Made by a program: the position numbers and the translations under genes. 64,000 nt of DNA from positions 310,001 to 374,000 of the forward strand of contig OZ252031.1 in assembly GCA_965247775.1 (NCBI GenBank), in the 5' to 3' direction. Of the stretch, positions 26,101 to 34,033 are shown one piece after another. This DNA comes from G965247775 sp965247775. Lineage in GTDB: Bacteria; Chloroflexota; Dehalococcoidia; Bin125. Numbering within the stretch: position 1 is the first letter of the stretch; each line of letters starts with the position of its first letter. The notes beneath the pieces are model-generated. The model was not told where the DNA came from, ran no database searches, and saw only the letters and a program-made list of their open reading frames with translations.

Positions 26101-27177
26101 ATGGCCGTGGCCGCAGCGACGCAAACCCGGGTACGAGACGAGCAGCGCTGGCGGGCCGTGCTGGACCGCAACGCGGACGCCGATTTCCTCTACGGCGTCC
26201 GCTCGACGGGGATCTATTGCCGCCCCGCCTGCCCCAGCCGCCGTCCGAAGCGGGGGCTGGTGGAGTTCTTCCGCGACCGCGCGGACGCGGAGTCCGCCGG
26301 GTTCCGCGCGTGCAAGCGCTGCCGTCCCAATGGGGGCGCGCCGTCCGATCTGGAGCGGGTACGGCGCGCCTGCCGGCAGATCGCGGCAGACCCCGAGGGG
26401 ACGATGCCGCTGGCCACGCTCGCCGCGACGGCGGGCTGCAGCCCGCGCGCGCTCCAGCGCCTGTTCCGCCGCTGGCTGGGGATCTCGCCCTCGGGCTATG
26501 CGTCGGCTTGCCGCCTGAGCCGCTTCAAGGCGCTGGTGCGCGAGGGCGGCGGGCTTTCCGATGCGGCCTACGAGGCCGGGTACGGATCGCTGAGCCGGGT
26601 CTACGAGCAGGCGGGGCCACGGCTGGGGATGACGCCCGGCGCCTACCGACGGGGCGGCGCGGGCACGACGCTGCGATACGCGCTGGGTCATGCGGAGGGC
26701 GACGGCTTCTTGCTGGCGGCAAGCGAGCGGGGGATCTGCGCGCTCTATCTGGGTAAGGATGCGAGCGTCCTGGTGGCCGAGCTGGGCCGGGAATTTCCGG
26801 CGGCGACAATCACGCGGGACGATGGCGGTCTGGCGCCGTGGGTGGCGCTGGTCGAAGCGCACTTGTGCGGGGAAGCGCCGGGCATCGAACTGCCGCTCGA
26901 CGTGCGGGCGACGGCCTTCCAGGCGCTGGTGTGGCAGGCGCTGCAAGCGATCCCGCGCGGTGAGACGCGCACCTACGGGCAGATCGCCGCCGCCATCGGC
27001 CGGCCCTCGGCGGCACGCGCTGTGGGTCTGGCCTGTGCCCGGAATCCGGTCTCCCTCGCGATTCCCTGCCATCGGGCCATCGGGCGAGACGGGAGTCTGA
27101 CCGGCTACCGTTGGGGGCTGGGGCGGAAGCAGGCGCTCTTGGCGGCAGAGCGGGAAGGCGTGGGGAGGGAACCGTAG
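26101..27177 (+). CDS. ada: Bifunctional Ada: methylphosphotriester regulator and O6-alkylguanine-DNA alkyltransferase
   Basis: 358 residues from ATG 26101, with AAGGGGGAAG upstream (an in-frame ATG at 26056 is less likely). N-terminal zinc domain: STGIYCRPACPSRRPKR then FRACKRCRPNGG gives the four cysteines, the first being the methyl acceptor. AraC-type helix-turn-helix at about 100-170 (ATAGCSPRALQRLFRRWLGI). C-terminal alkyltransferase: QALVWQALQAIPRGETRTYG and LAIPCHRAIGRDG with the acceptor cysteine near 323. Repairs methylated DNA and activates its own gene once methylated. A second, stand-alone alkyltransferase is at 61967. Confidence 0.93.
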   Translation: MAVAAATQTRVRDEQRWRAVLDRNADADFLYGVRSTGIYCRPACPSRRPKRGLVEFFRDRADAESAGFRACKRCRPNGGAPSDLERVRRACRQIAADPEGTMPLATLAATAGCSPRALQRLFRRWLGISPSGYASACRLSRFKALVREGGGLSDAAYEAGYGSLSRVYEQAGPRLGMTPGAYRRGGAGTTLRYALGHAEGDGFLLAASERGICALYLGKDASVLVAELGREFPAATITRDDGGLAPWVALVEAHLCGEAPGIELPLDVRATAFQALVWQALQAIPRGETRTYGQIAAAIGRPSAARAVGLACARNPVSLAIPCHRAIGRDGSLTGYRWGLGRKQALLAAEREGVGREP

Positions 27178-27182
27178 GCCGG

Positions 27183-27443
27183 GTGCTGCCGTCGCCAGCA
27201 ACGTCGCTGGCGCGCTATGAGGAGCCCTCGCGTCTGGAGCGGATCACCGTGCGGCACGCGCTGCGCGCGCCGAGTCCCAGCGTGTCCCGCTCGGCGATGC
27301 TTTCAGAGGCGGTGCGGGCGTTATGCGCCGTCGCCTGGGTGATCACCGCGGGCGGAGAGCCCGTGGGCGTGCTGACGGCGGAGTTGCTGGTCGCGCAGAT
27401 GCTGGGCGCGGAACCATCGGGCGCGCTGGAGGCGACGGGCTAG
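27183..27443 (+). CDS. Small protein with a single CBS-like motif
   Basis: 86 residues from GTG 27183, five bases after the ada stop. ITVRHALRAPSPSVSRSAML, SEAVRALCAVAWVITAGGEP and VGVLTAELLVAQMLG follow the beta-alpha-beta-beta-alpha wording of one CBS motif (PxxVxxxxxLxEA...VVxxGxPVGVLT). One motif alone would need to dimerise to bind a nucleotide; it may also be a cut-down gene. Its TAG stop shares the CTAG at 27440-27443 with the convergent threonine dehydratase gene. Confidence 0.55.
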   Translation: MLPSPATSLARYEEPSRLERITVRHALRAPSPSVSRSAMLSEAVRALCAVAWVITAGGEPVGVLTAELLVAQMLGAEPSGALEATG

Positions 27444-28441
27444 ATCGCTGCGGGCTCGATCAGGGCGCGCAGCTGTTCACGGGTGATGTTGGCGCCGGAG
27501 ACCACGAGCACGAGGCGCTGCTCTCGCAGTCGCTCGGACTCCCGCACGGCGGCGGCGGCGCTGGCGGCTCCGGCCGGCTCCGCCAGCACATGCGCGAGGT
27601 CCAGGAGAATGCGCACGGCCGCCGCGATCTCCTCGTCCTCTACGAGGACGAACTCGTCCAGGCTGGGGCTGAGGATCTCAAGCGGATAGGGGAAGGCGTG
27701 TGCTGTCGAGAGGCCCTCGGCGAAGGTGGTGTTGGGACGCTCGGCGAGCCGACCGGTGCGCCAGGCGTCGTGCGCGGCAGGAGCCTGGGCGGACTGCACG
27801 GCCCAGATGCGGGCGGGGTGGGCCAGGCCGTCGCGGACGGTGACCCAGCCACAGGCGCCGGAGCCGCCGCCGAGCGGCACGATCACGCAGTCGGTATCGG
27901 GCTGCTGCGTCTGGAGCACCTCCAGTGCGGCTGTTCCCACGCCGGCGATGAGCGCGGGCTCATCGGACGAGTGGATGTAGCGCAGGCGGTGCTCGGCAGC
28001 GTACTCCTCGGCGTGGAGGCGGGCGTCGTCGTAGCGGGCGCCGCGCAGGATGACGTGTGCGCCCAACCGCTCTATCGAGGCGACCTTGTCCGGGTTGGCA
28101 CCCTCGGGCACGAAGACGTGCGCCCGCACGTCGAAGAGCCGGGCAGCGTAGGCGGTGGACTGGCCGTGGTTGCCGGTGGAGGCGGCGACGACGCCCGCGG
28201 CGCGGTCGGCGGGGGGAAGCTCCGACATGAGATGGATGCCACCGCGCAGCTTGAAGGCCGAGATGGGGGTGGCGGTTTCCAGCTTCAGCGAGACGTGCGC
28301 GCCGACCCGCTCGGAGAGGCCCGGGCTGTAGACCAGCGGGGTGGGCGTGCTCATGTGGGGGGCGATGTTGCGCGCCGCGCGCCGGACGTCCTCGAGGGTG
28401 GGCGGCGCGAGACCGGAGGGCGGGAAAGCGGGATCGGGCAT
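27440..28441 (-). CDS. Threonine/serine ammonia-lyase (PLP fold type II)
   Basis: 333 residues. ATPISAFKLRGGIHLMSELP has the PLP-binding lysine near residue 63, AASTGNHGQSTAYAAR near 86 the substrate-binding SxxNHGQ loop, and IVPLGGGSGACGWVTV near 186 the glycine-rich phosphate cup. Length without a C-terminal ACT domain indicates the catabolic or serine-racemase-like form, not feedback-regulated IlvA. Product from threonine would be 2-oxobutyrate. It precedes the DinB gene on the same strand in reverse order and ends on a shared CTAG with the CBS-like gene. Confidence 0.88.
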   Translation of the reverse strand: MPDPAFPPSGLAPPTLEDVRRAARNIAPHMSTPTPLVYSPGLSERVGAHVSLKLETATPISAFKLRGGIHLMSELPPADRAAGVVAASTGNHGQSTAYAARLFDVRAHVFVPEGANPDKVASIERLGAHVILRGARYDDARLHAEEYAAEHRLRYIHSSDEPALIAGVGTAALEVLQTQQPDTDCVIVPLGGGSGACGWVTVRDGLAHPARIWAVQSAQAPAAHDAWRTGRLAERPNTTFAEGLSTAHAFPYPLEILSPSLDEFVLVEDEEIAAAVRILLDLAHVLAEPAGAASAAAAVRESERLREQRLVLVVSGANITREQLRALIEPAAI

Positions 28442-28460
28442 GGGGTCCTCGGACGGCTGC

Positions 28461-28985
28461 TCAGGCGCGGTACTTCCGCACTTGGTCCTGGCGTTGCGCG
28501 GTCACGGCCTCGGCTGTGCGCCCGTAGATGTCGGGCGGGTCCCAGCCGTTGAGGCCGGCGTAGGTGTCGAGCTGGCTGCGGTGGTGGATATCGTGCTCAA
28601 CCATGAGCATGAGGACGCGCCAGCCGGAGAGTGTGCCGTCGGTGTCGATCATGGGGATCTTGCGGCGCAGCCACGCGTTGGGCGTGGGTTGCAAGGCAGC
28701 GTGGAACTCCGACGCGCTCTCTTCCAGGGCGGGGAGCCAGCGGTCGTGATGGGAGACGTCGGGCGGATCGCCCATGATCCAGCCTTCACCGCGATAGGCG
28801 CTGGCGAAATACAGGCGTGAGGTGACCATGTGCCCGATGATGCCGTTGATGGACCAGGCTTTCTCTGCGGCGCCGCGTACCGGCCGCCAGCCGTCCGCCG
28901 CTGGGGGAAGTGCGCCGACGTCGCGGAGCGCGCGACGATGGACGCCGTCGAAGTAGTGCAGGAAGTCGTTGATGGAGGGGAACAT
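28461..28985 (-). CDS. DinB-superfamily protein
   Basis: 174 residues. The four-helix DinB pattern is visible, with metal-ligand histidines in INGIIGHMVTSRLYF near residue 48 and in MVEHDIHHRSQLDTY near 128. GGAAAGG precedes the ATG. DinB/YfiT-like metalloenzymes are often thiol S-transferases; no specific role can be given. Nineteen bases after the SRAP gene on the same strand, probably one transcript with it and the threonine dehydratase. Confidence 0.8.
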   Translation of the reverse strand: MFPSINDFLHYFDGVHRRALRDVGALPPAADGWRPVRGAAEKAWSINGIIGHMVTSRLYFASAYRGEGWIMGDPPDVSHHDRWLPALEESASEFHAALQPTPNAWLRRKIPMIDTDGTLSGWRVLMLMVEHDIHHRSQLDTYAGLNGWDPPDIYGRTAEAVTAQRQDQVRKYRA

Positions 28986-29003
28986 GGGATGCGCCTTTCC
29001 GCG

Positions 29004-29717
29004 CTAGTCGAAGAGCGCGCTCTGCGTCGCCGTTTCCACCTGCGGCTGCAGGGCGAGGCAGTCGGGGTCGTCGTTGGCGACGCTGTTGAGACGCCGCGGG
29101 ACCGGCTCGGCGATGAGCAGGTCAGTGGCGGCCGGCATGAGCAGGGTGCGCACGTCGTCCGGGCCGTGTCCCTCGAAGATCCAGTCGTCGGCGGCGCGCG
29201 CGTCGAGAATGGCCGGCATGCGGTCGTGGATGGGGGCAACGGTGGCGTTGGCGTCGGTCGTGATGATGGTGAAGGTCCGCTCGCGGCGGTCCGGCGCCGG
29301 CCGCCAGGACTCGTAGAGTCCGGCGAAGAGCAGTAGGCCGCCGTCCCGGCGGTGAAACCAGAGCGGCCGGCGGGCCGTCTTGGGACCCGTCCACTCGAAG
29401 AAGCCGTCGGCGGGGACGAGGCAGCGGCGCCGAGTGAAGGCCTCGCGGAAGGCCTTGCGGCGGTCCAGACCCTCGGCACGGGCGTTGATCTGGGCGGCGG
29501 CGCGCTTGTGGTCGCGGGCCCAGTGGTTGACCAGGCCCCACCTCGCGGGACGCAACTCGCGCTCCTCGCGACGCTGCCGCACGATCCAGTGCGGCTGCGT
29601 GGGCGCGATGTTGTAGCGGGGCCGGTACTCCGCCTCGTCGAAGGCGGCGGGGCCCACGCCCAGAAGGCGCGCCAGCTCCTCCGTGCTGCGGGTGGTCAGG
29701 GTGAAGCGGCCGCACAT
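29004..29717 (-). CDS. yedK: SOS-response-associated peptidase (SRAP/HMCES, YedK)
   Basis: 237 residues starting exactly MCGRFTLTTRSTEELARLLG, which exposes Cys2, the residue that covalently traps abasic sites. RYNIAPTQPHWIVRQ (N near residue 40), RRCLVPADGFFEW with the catalytic glutamate near 117, and APIHDRMPAIL with the histidine are all intact. Protects abasic sites in single-stranded DNA. A TACACT-N6-ATG leaderless promoter lies directly upstream; no LexA box is seen there. Ends 19 bases before the DinB start. Confidence 0.93.
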   Translation of the reverse strand: MCGRFTLTTRSTEELARLLGVGPAAFDEAEYRPRYNIAPTQPHWIVRQRREERELRPARWGLVNHWARDHKRAAAQINARAEGLDRRKAFREAFTRRRCLVPADGFFEWTGPKTARRPLWFHRRDGGLLLFAGLYESWRPAPDRRERTFTIITTDANATVAPIHDRMPAILDARAADDWIFEGHGPDDVRTLLMPAATDLLIAEPVPRRLNSVANDDPDCLALQPQVETATQSALFD

Positions 29718-29723
29718 GGCCGC

Positions 29724-29729
29724 AGTGTA
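29724..29729 (-). promoter_or_regulatory. TACACT -10 element, leaderless promoter of SRAP gene
   Basis: Reverse strand TACACT, six bases (GCGGCC), then ATG TGC. Translation must begin at this ATG because the next residue is the catalytic cysteine, so the promoter spacing is independently confirmed. Confidence 0.6.
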
Positions 29730-29807
29730 GGGGGCTGGCGCTGGGCCCCCGGCGTCTTGCCACCTCCCGGCCGAGCGGCGAGCATACGGCGAGCGGAGGC
29801 CCTGCTC

Positions 29808-30671
29808 ATGTCCACTGCCGCAGCCGATGGCGTCCCGGCCGAGGCCGGCGCGTCCGAGACCGTCCTGATCGACCGGCGCTCCGACGGCGTCGCGCTGGTG
29901 ACGCTCAACCGCCCCGAGTCGCTGAACGCGCTGAACTATGCGATCGGCCATGCGCTGATCGCGGCGCTCGCCGATCTGGGCGCCGATGCGGCCGTGCGCT
30001 GTGTGGCGCTGACCGGGGCCGGCCGCGCCTTCTGCGCCGGCGGCGACGTCAAATCAATGCGCGAACGCTCGCGGGCGGAGGGTACGGGCGCGGACGGCGT
30101 CTTCCGGATTGAGCGGGCTGCCGCCGGGATGCAGCGTCGTCAGTTGGGGGCCAGCGGCGCGCTGCACCGCATGGCGAAGCCGACGGTGGCGTTGGTGAAC
30201 GGGCACGCGGTGGGCGCGGGCATGTCCCTGGCGCTGGCCTGCGACCTGCGCCTCTGCTCGGAGAAGGCGAAGTTCGCGATGGCGTTCCGCAACGTGGGGC
30301 TGAGCGGCGATTACGGGGGCACTTACTTCCTGCCGCGCATCGTGGGCGAGGGGCTGGCACGGGAGATCTTCTTCACCGGCGCCACGATCGAGGCGGAGCG
30401 GGCCCGCGAGATCGGGCTGGCCAACCAGGTGTACGCGCATGACGACTTCATGACGCAGGCGCTCGACTTCTGCTCGCGCCTGGCACAGGGGCCGACGCTG
30501 GCCTTGGGGCGGATGAAGGGGAATCTCAATCGCTCGAGCGCAGCCGCGACGATGGAGGAAGTCTTCGAGTTGGAGGCGTTCAACACCCGCTTCAGCGGGG
30601 CGGACGCCGACCACCGCGACGCGGTGCAGGCCTTCAACGAGGGACAGAAGCCGGTCTTCAGGGGCCGGTAG
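29808..30671 (+). CDS. Enoyl-CoA hydratase/isomerase (crotonase) family, copy 1
   Basis: 287 residues from ATG 29808. Crotonase features: ALVTLNRPESLNALN, TGAGRAFCAGGDVKSMRERS (oxyanion hole 1), KPTVALVNGHAVGAGMSLAL (oxyanion hole 2), then NVGLSGDYGGTYFLPRIVGE. In classical hydratases two glutamates follow the second loop; here the aligned segment reads FRNVGLSGDYGG, with an aspartate, so the reaction may be isomerase- or thioesterase-like. First of three same-strand paralogues. Confidence 0.88.
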   Translation: MSTAAADGVPAEAGASETVLIDRRSDGVALVTLNRPESLNALNYAIGHALIAALADLGADAAVRCVALTGAGRAFCAGGDVKSMRERSRAEGTGADGVFRIERAAAGMQRRQLGASGALHRMAKPTVALVNGHAVGAGMSLALACDLRLCSEKAKFAMAFRNVGLSGDYGGTYFLPRIVGEGLAREIFFTGATIEAERAREIGLANQVYAHDDFMTQALDFCSRLAQGPTLALGRMKGNLNRSSAAATMEEVFELEAFNTRFSGADADHRDAVQAFNEGQKPVFRGR

Positions 30672-30700
30672 AGGCGCCGTCCGTGGCGCCCGGAGGAGTC

Positions 30701-31513
30701 ATGCCTGAGGCCCCTGTCCTGGTAGAGAAAGGCGACGACGGCGTCGCGTTGATCACGCTCAACCGGCCCGAACGGATGAACACGATGTCGGCGGAGTTGC
30801 TGTCGGCGCTGGGCGAGGCGCTGCGGGACTGCGCCGCGGACGAGGCCGTGCGCTGCTTGGCCCTGACCGGGGCCGGCCGTGCCTTCTCGGCCGGCGGCGA
30901 CGTGAAGGAGATGGCGGCGGATATCCGCGCCGTGACCTTCGGCGGGGACACCGACGAGGCGGCAGCGGCGCATCTGGCGCGGGCGGCGCAGGCTACGACG
31001 GGCGCGATCTACACGCTGCCCAAGCCGGTGGTGGCGCTGATCAATGGGTTCGTGGTGGGGGGGTCGCTGGGGATCGCGCTGGCCTGCGATATCCGGCTGG
31101 CGGCCGCGGGGGCGCGGCTCGGCACGGCCTTCCGCAACGTGGGACTGAGCGGGGACTTCGGCACCACGTACCTGCTGCCGCGCATCGTTGGGGCGGGGCG
31201 GGCGCGGGAGATGTTCCTGACGGGCGAGATGGTGAAGGCCGAGGCGGCGCTGGCGATGGGGCTGGTCAGTCACGTGTATCCGGCCGATGCGCTGCTATCG
31301 GAAGGGCTGGCGTACTGCGCGGCGATCGCGCAGGGGCCGACGCTCGCGCTGGGGCGGATGAAGGCGAATCTGGCGTTCGGGGAGCAGCACTCGCTGTCGC
31401 GGGCGATGGAGCGCGAGGCCCTGAACCAGCGTTTCAGCGCCCTGGACGCGGACCATGCAGGCGCGGCCCGGGCGTTCGCGAACAAGGAGCAACCCGTCTT
31501 CCGCGGGCGCTGA
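30701..31513 (+). CDS. Enoyl-CoA hydratase/isomerase family, copy 2
   Basis: 270 residues from ATG 30701, 29 bases after copy 1, with GGAGG before it. ALITLNRPERMNTMSAELLS, GRAFSAGGDVKEMAADI, LINGFVVGGSLGIALACDIR and FRNVGLSGDFGTTYLLPRIV match copy 1 position by position, including the SGDFG segment, so the two are recent tandem duplicates with the same likely chemistry. They may form mixed oligomers or act on different chain lengths. Confidence 0.88.
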   Translation: MPEAPVLVEKGDDGVALITLNRPERMNTMSAELLSALGEALRDCAADEAVRCLALTGAGRAFSAGGDVKEMAADIRAVTFGGDTDEAAAAHLARAAQATTGAIYTLPKPVVALINGFVVGGSLGIALACDIRLAAAGARLGTAFRNVGLSGDFGTTYLLPRIVGAGRAREMFLTGEMVKAEAALAMGLVSHVYPADALLSEGLAYCAAIAQGPTLALGRMKANLAFGEQHSLSRAMEREALNQRFSALDADHAGAARAFANKEQPVFRGR

Positions 31514-31572
31514 GCATCCAGGCCGACGAGCGCCGGGGTCGTCGTGGGGCGGACCGGCCGGAGGGGGATCGC

Positions 31573-32442
31573 ATGGAAACCGGTAGGTTCCGCGGTTTCG
31601 AGGTGGCGATGCGAGATCCGGGCGTCGCTTGGATCCGCTTCAACCAGCCCGAGCGGCTGAACGGGATGACGCACACGTTCAAGCGCGACCTGCGCGAGAC
31701 GCTCTTGCAAGCGCAGTTCGACGACGCGGTGCGGGTGGTGGTGCTGACTGGGTCGGGCCGGGCGTTCAGCGCCGGCGACGACATTACCGGCCGGCAGGCC
31801 GACTACGGCGAGGCCGCGGCGCTGACGGGGGACATCGCGCGCGGGCATGACCACGCCCTGGGGACGTACTCCGGGCTGCGGGGGATCTCGCAGGCGCTGA
31901 ACACGGCGGTGCGGGAGCTGGACAAGATCTCGATCGCGGCGATCAATGGGGTGGCGGTGCAGACGGGGCTATCCCTGGCGCTGGCGGCGGATTTCCGCGT
32001 CGCGGCGGAGAGCGCCCGGCTGACGAGCGGAACGCTGCGGTTCGGGCTGCTGCCGGACGAGGGGGGGCACTACCTCCTGGTGCAGCATCTGGGCGTCGCT
32101 GGGACGATGGACTTCCTCATGCGGCGCCGCTTCGTGGGGGCGGAGGAGGCGCTGGCGATGGGCCTCGTGCACGAGGTGGCGCCGGACGCGGAACTGGACG
32201 AGCGCGCTCTGGCGCTGGCGCGGGAGCTGGCGGAGGGGCCGCAGCTGGCCATGCGCCTGCTCAAGCGCACCATCTACAACGCTTACGAGATGAGCTGGGA
32301 ACATGCCTGCGACGACATCGCCGCCAAGACGGCGATCTCGGACTGGGACGCCGACGCGATCGAGGGGATGCGCGCCTTCCGCGAGAAGCGGGCGCCGGTC
32401 TTCAATCAGCAGCTGGGCGCGCCGCTACCGGGTCTGGACTGA
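31573..32442 (+). CDS. Enoyl-CoA hydratase/isomerase family, copy 3 (divergent)
   Basis: 289 residues. VAWIRFNQPERLNGMTHTFK, SGRAFSAGDDITGRQADYGE and AAINGVAVQTGLSLALAADF give the crotonase loops. Where copies 1 and 2 read GLSGD it reads TLRFGLLPDEGGHYLLVQHL, with a glutamate after the aspartate, closer to ordinary hydratases. More distant than the other two, so probably recruited earlier. Starts 59 bases after copy 2. Confidence 0.87.
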   Translation: METGRFRGFEVAMRDPGVAWIRFNQPERLNGMTHTFKRDLRETLLQAQFDDAVRVVVLTGSGRAFSAGDDITGRQADYGEAAALTGDIARGHDHALGTYSGLRGISQALNTAVRELDKISIAAINGVAVQTGLSLALAADFRVAAESARLTSGTLRFGLLPDEGGHYLLVQHLGVAGTMDFLMRRRFVGAEEALAMGLVHEVAPDAELDERALALARELAEGPQLAMRLLKRTIYNAYEMSWEHACDDIAAKTAISDWDADAIEGMRAFREKRAPVFNQQLGAPLPGLD

Positions 32443-32454
32443 GGGCGGCTCGCC

Positions 32455-32913
32455 GTGGCGTCCTGGGCCGAATTCGGCGCCGCCGCGCCGGATCTGGCCG
32501 AGACGGCGGAGCGCCTCTTGGACGGTCCCGGCGTGGTGCTGCTGGGAACGTTGCGGCGCGACGGCTGGCCGCGCATCTCCCCCGTCGAGCCGGTCTTCAC
32601 GGCGGGGGATCTTTGGCTGGGCATGACGCTGGGGTCGCGCAAGGCGCTGGACCTGCGACGCGATCGGCGCTGCCTGGTGCACAACGCCGTGGCCGATCGG
32701 ACTGGGGAAAGCGGAGAGATCAAACTGCGTGGGCGGGCCGTGGAGGTCCTGGGGGGTGCCGAGCGCGAGCGCTATGCCGACGCACTGCTGGCCAAGATCG
32801 GCTGGCGGCCGGAGGGGGCCTACCACCTGTTCAGGCTGGACCTGATGGACGTGGGCTCCGTCTGGCGGGAGGGGGAGGAGCAGAAGGTCCGGCGCTGGGT
32901 GGCAGCCGGCTAG
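32455..32913 (+). CDS. PPOX-fold (pyridoxamine 5'-phosphate oxidase) family protein
   Basis: 152 residues from GTG 32455, 12 bases after the third crotonase. GVVLLGTLRRDGWPRISPVE, LWLGMTLGSRKALDLRRDRR and GEIKLRGRAVEVLGGAERER follow the split-barrel flavin pattern, with a C-terminal FRLDLMDVGSVW segment. Part of the crotonase transcript. Its TAG lies in the CTAG at 32910-32913, shared with the convergent LLM gene. Confidence 0.85.
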   Translation: MASWAEFGAAAPDLAETAERLLDGPGVVLLGTLRRDGWPRISPVEPVFTAGDLWLGMTLGSRKALDLRRDRRCLVHNAVADRTGESGEIKLRGRAVEVLGGAERERYADALLAKIGWRPEGAYHLFRLDLMDVGSVWREGEEQKVRRWVAAG

Positions 32914-33944
32914 CCCGAGGCGGCGTCCCTCAGGGGCGCGAGCGGTGCGAGGTCGAAGGCTTGGGCCAGCAACGCGTAGGAGCGACGGCGGGCGGCGGGG
33001 TCGTGGGTGATGGTGAGCACGACGATTTCGTCCACGTCGTAGGTGCGGGCCAGCGCTTCCAGCTTGTCGCGGCATTGGGTGGGGCTGCCGTGGATCGATG
33101 TCGAGCGCATGTACTCCAGGTAGTCGAGCTCGCGCTCGTTGTAGGGGAAGGCTTTCGCGTCGCGCACGGAGGGGATGCCGCCGCGCAGGCCGCGGTTGCT
33201 CATGACGCGGAAACACCAGCGGCTCCAGGCCAGGTCGTCCGCCTCCGCTTCGGTCTGCGCACAGGTGACGGAGACGCCCATGTTGGTCCGCGGCTCAGGC
33301 CAGGCGGGGGAGGGGCGGAAGCGCTGGCGGTAGTTCCGGATCACGGCCTCGCCGCCTTCGGGGCTGATGAACTGCGCGAAGGAGAAGGCGAAGCCCAGCT
33401 CGGCGGCGTAGGTGGCGCTGACGGTTGACGACCCCAGCAGCCAGAGTTCGGGCATCCCGACGCCCTCCGGCATCGCACGGACGGCGCGGAAGGGGTGCTC
33501 GCTGGGGAGGTCGGCGGCGAGGTAGCCGTAGAGATCCTGGAGTTGCTCGGGGTACTGCTCAATGCCGAGGGCGCCGGGGCCGTGGGCCAGGGCGCGGGCG
33601 GTGCGGCCGTCGCTGCCGGGGGCGCGGCCGATGCCCAGGTCGATGCGGCCGGGGTAGAGGGCCTCGATGAGGTGGAAGCTCTCGGCCACCTTGAGCGGGC
33701 TGTAGTGGGTGAGCATGACGCCGCCGGAGCCGACGCGGATGCGCGAGGTGCGGCCGGCGATCTGCGGGATCATGACTTCGGGCGCCGGGCAGGCCAGGGC
33801 GCCGGTGTTGTGGTGCTCGGCGATCCAGTAGCGGTGGTAGCCGAGGCGGTCAGTCAGCTCCGCCAGGGCCAGGGTGCCCGCGACAGCTGCGGCGGCGCTG
33901 CTCCCGTCGGGGATGGGGATTTGGTCCAGGACGCTCAGTCGCAC
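32910..33944 (-). CDS. Luciferase-like flavin-dependent oxidoreductase (MsnO8/YajO type)
   Basis: 344 residues from GTG 33944. RLSVLDQIPIPDGSSAAAAV, DRLGYHRYWIAEHHNTGALA, GSGGVMLTHYSPLKVAESFH and GRIDLGIGRAPGSDGRTARA are typical of group-1 LLM oxidoreductases of about 340 residues. TACGCT-N6-GTG (33956-33951) sits directly in front, so the mRNA looks leaderless and the GTG start is well supported over longer readings. Substrate unknown. Confidence 0.9.
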   Translation of the reverse strand: MRLSVLDQIPIPDGSSAAAAVAGTLALAELTDRLGYHRYWIAEHHNTGALACPAPEVMIPQIAGRTSRIRVGSGGVMLTHYSPLKVAESFHLIEALYPGRIDLGIGRAPGSDGRTARALAHGPGALGIEQYPEQLQDLYGYLAADLPSEHPFRAVRAMPEGVGMPELWLLGSSTVSATYAAELGFAFSFAQFISPEGGEAVIRNYRQRFRPSPAWPEPRTNMGVSVTCAQTEAEADDLAWSRWCFRVMSNRGLRGGIPSVRDAKAFPYNERELDYLEYMRSTSIHGSPTQCRDKLEALARTYDVDEIVVLTITHDPAARRRSYALLAQAFDLAPLAPLRDAASG

Positions 33945-33950
33945 CGCGCC

Positions 33951-33956
33951 AGCGTA
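33951..33956 (-). promoter_or_regulatory. TACGCT -10 element, leaderless promoter of LLM gene
   Basis: Reverse strand TACGCT, six bases (GGCGCG), then GTG. Same arrangement as at 25637; there is no Shine-Dalgarno sequence. Confidence 0.55.
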
Positions 33957-34033
33957 GGCAGTTCGGCCTCGAGGCGCACGCTGGGCGGCAGTCCGGCAAC
34001 AGCGGTACCCGTACACTGCGGCGGGAGGCCCCC

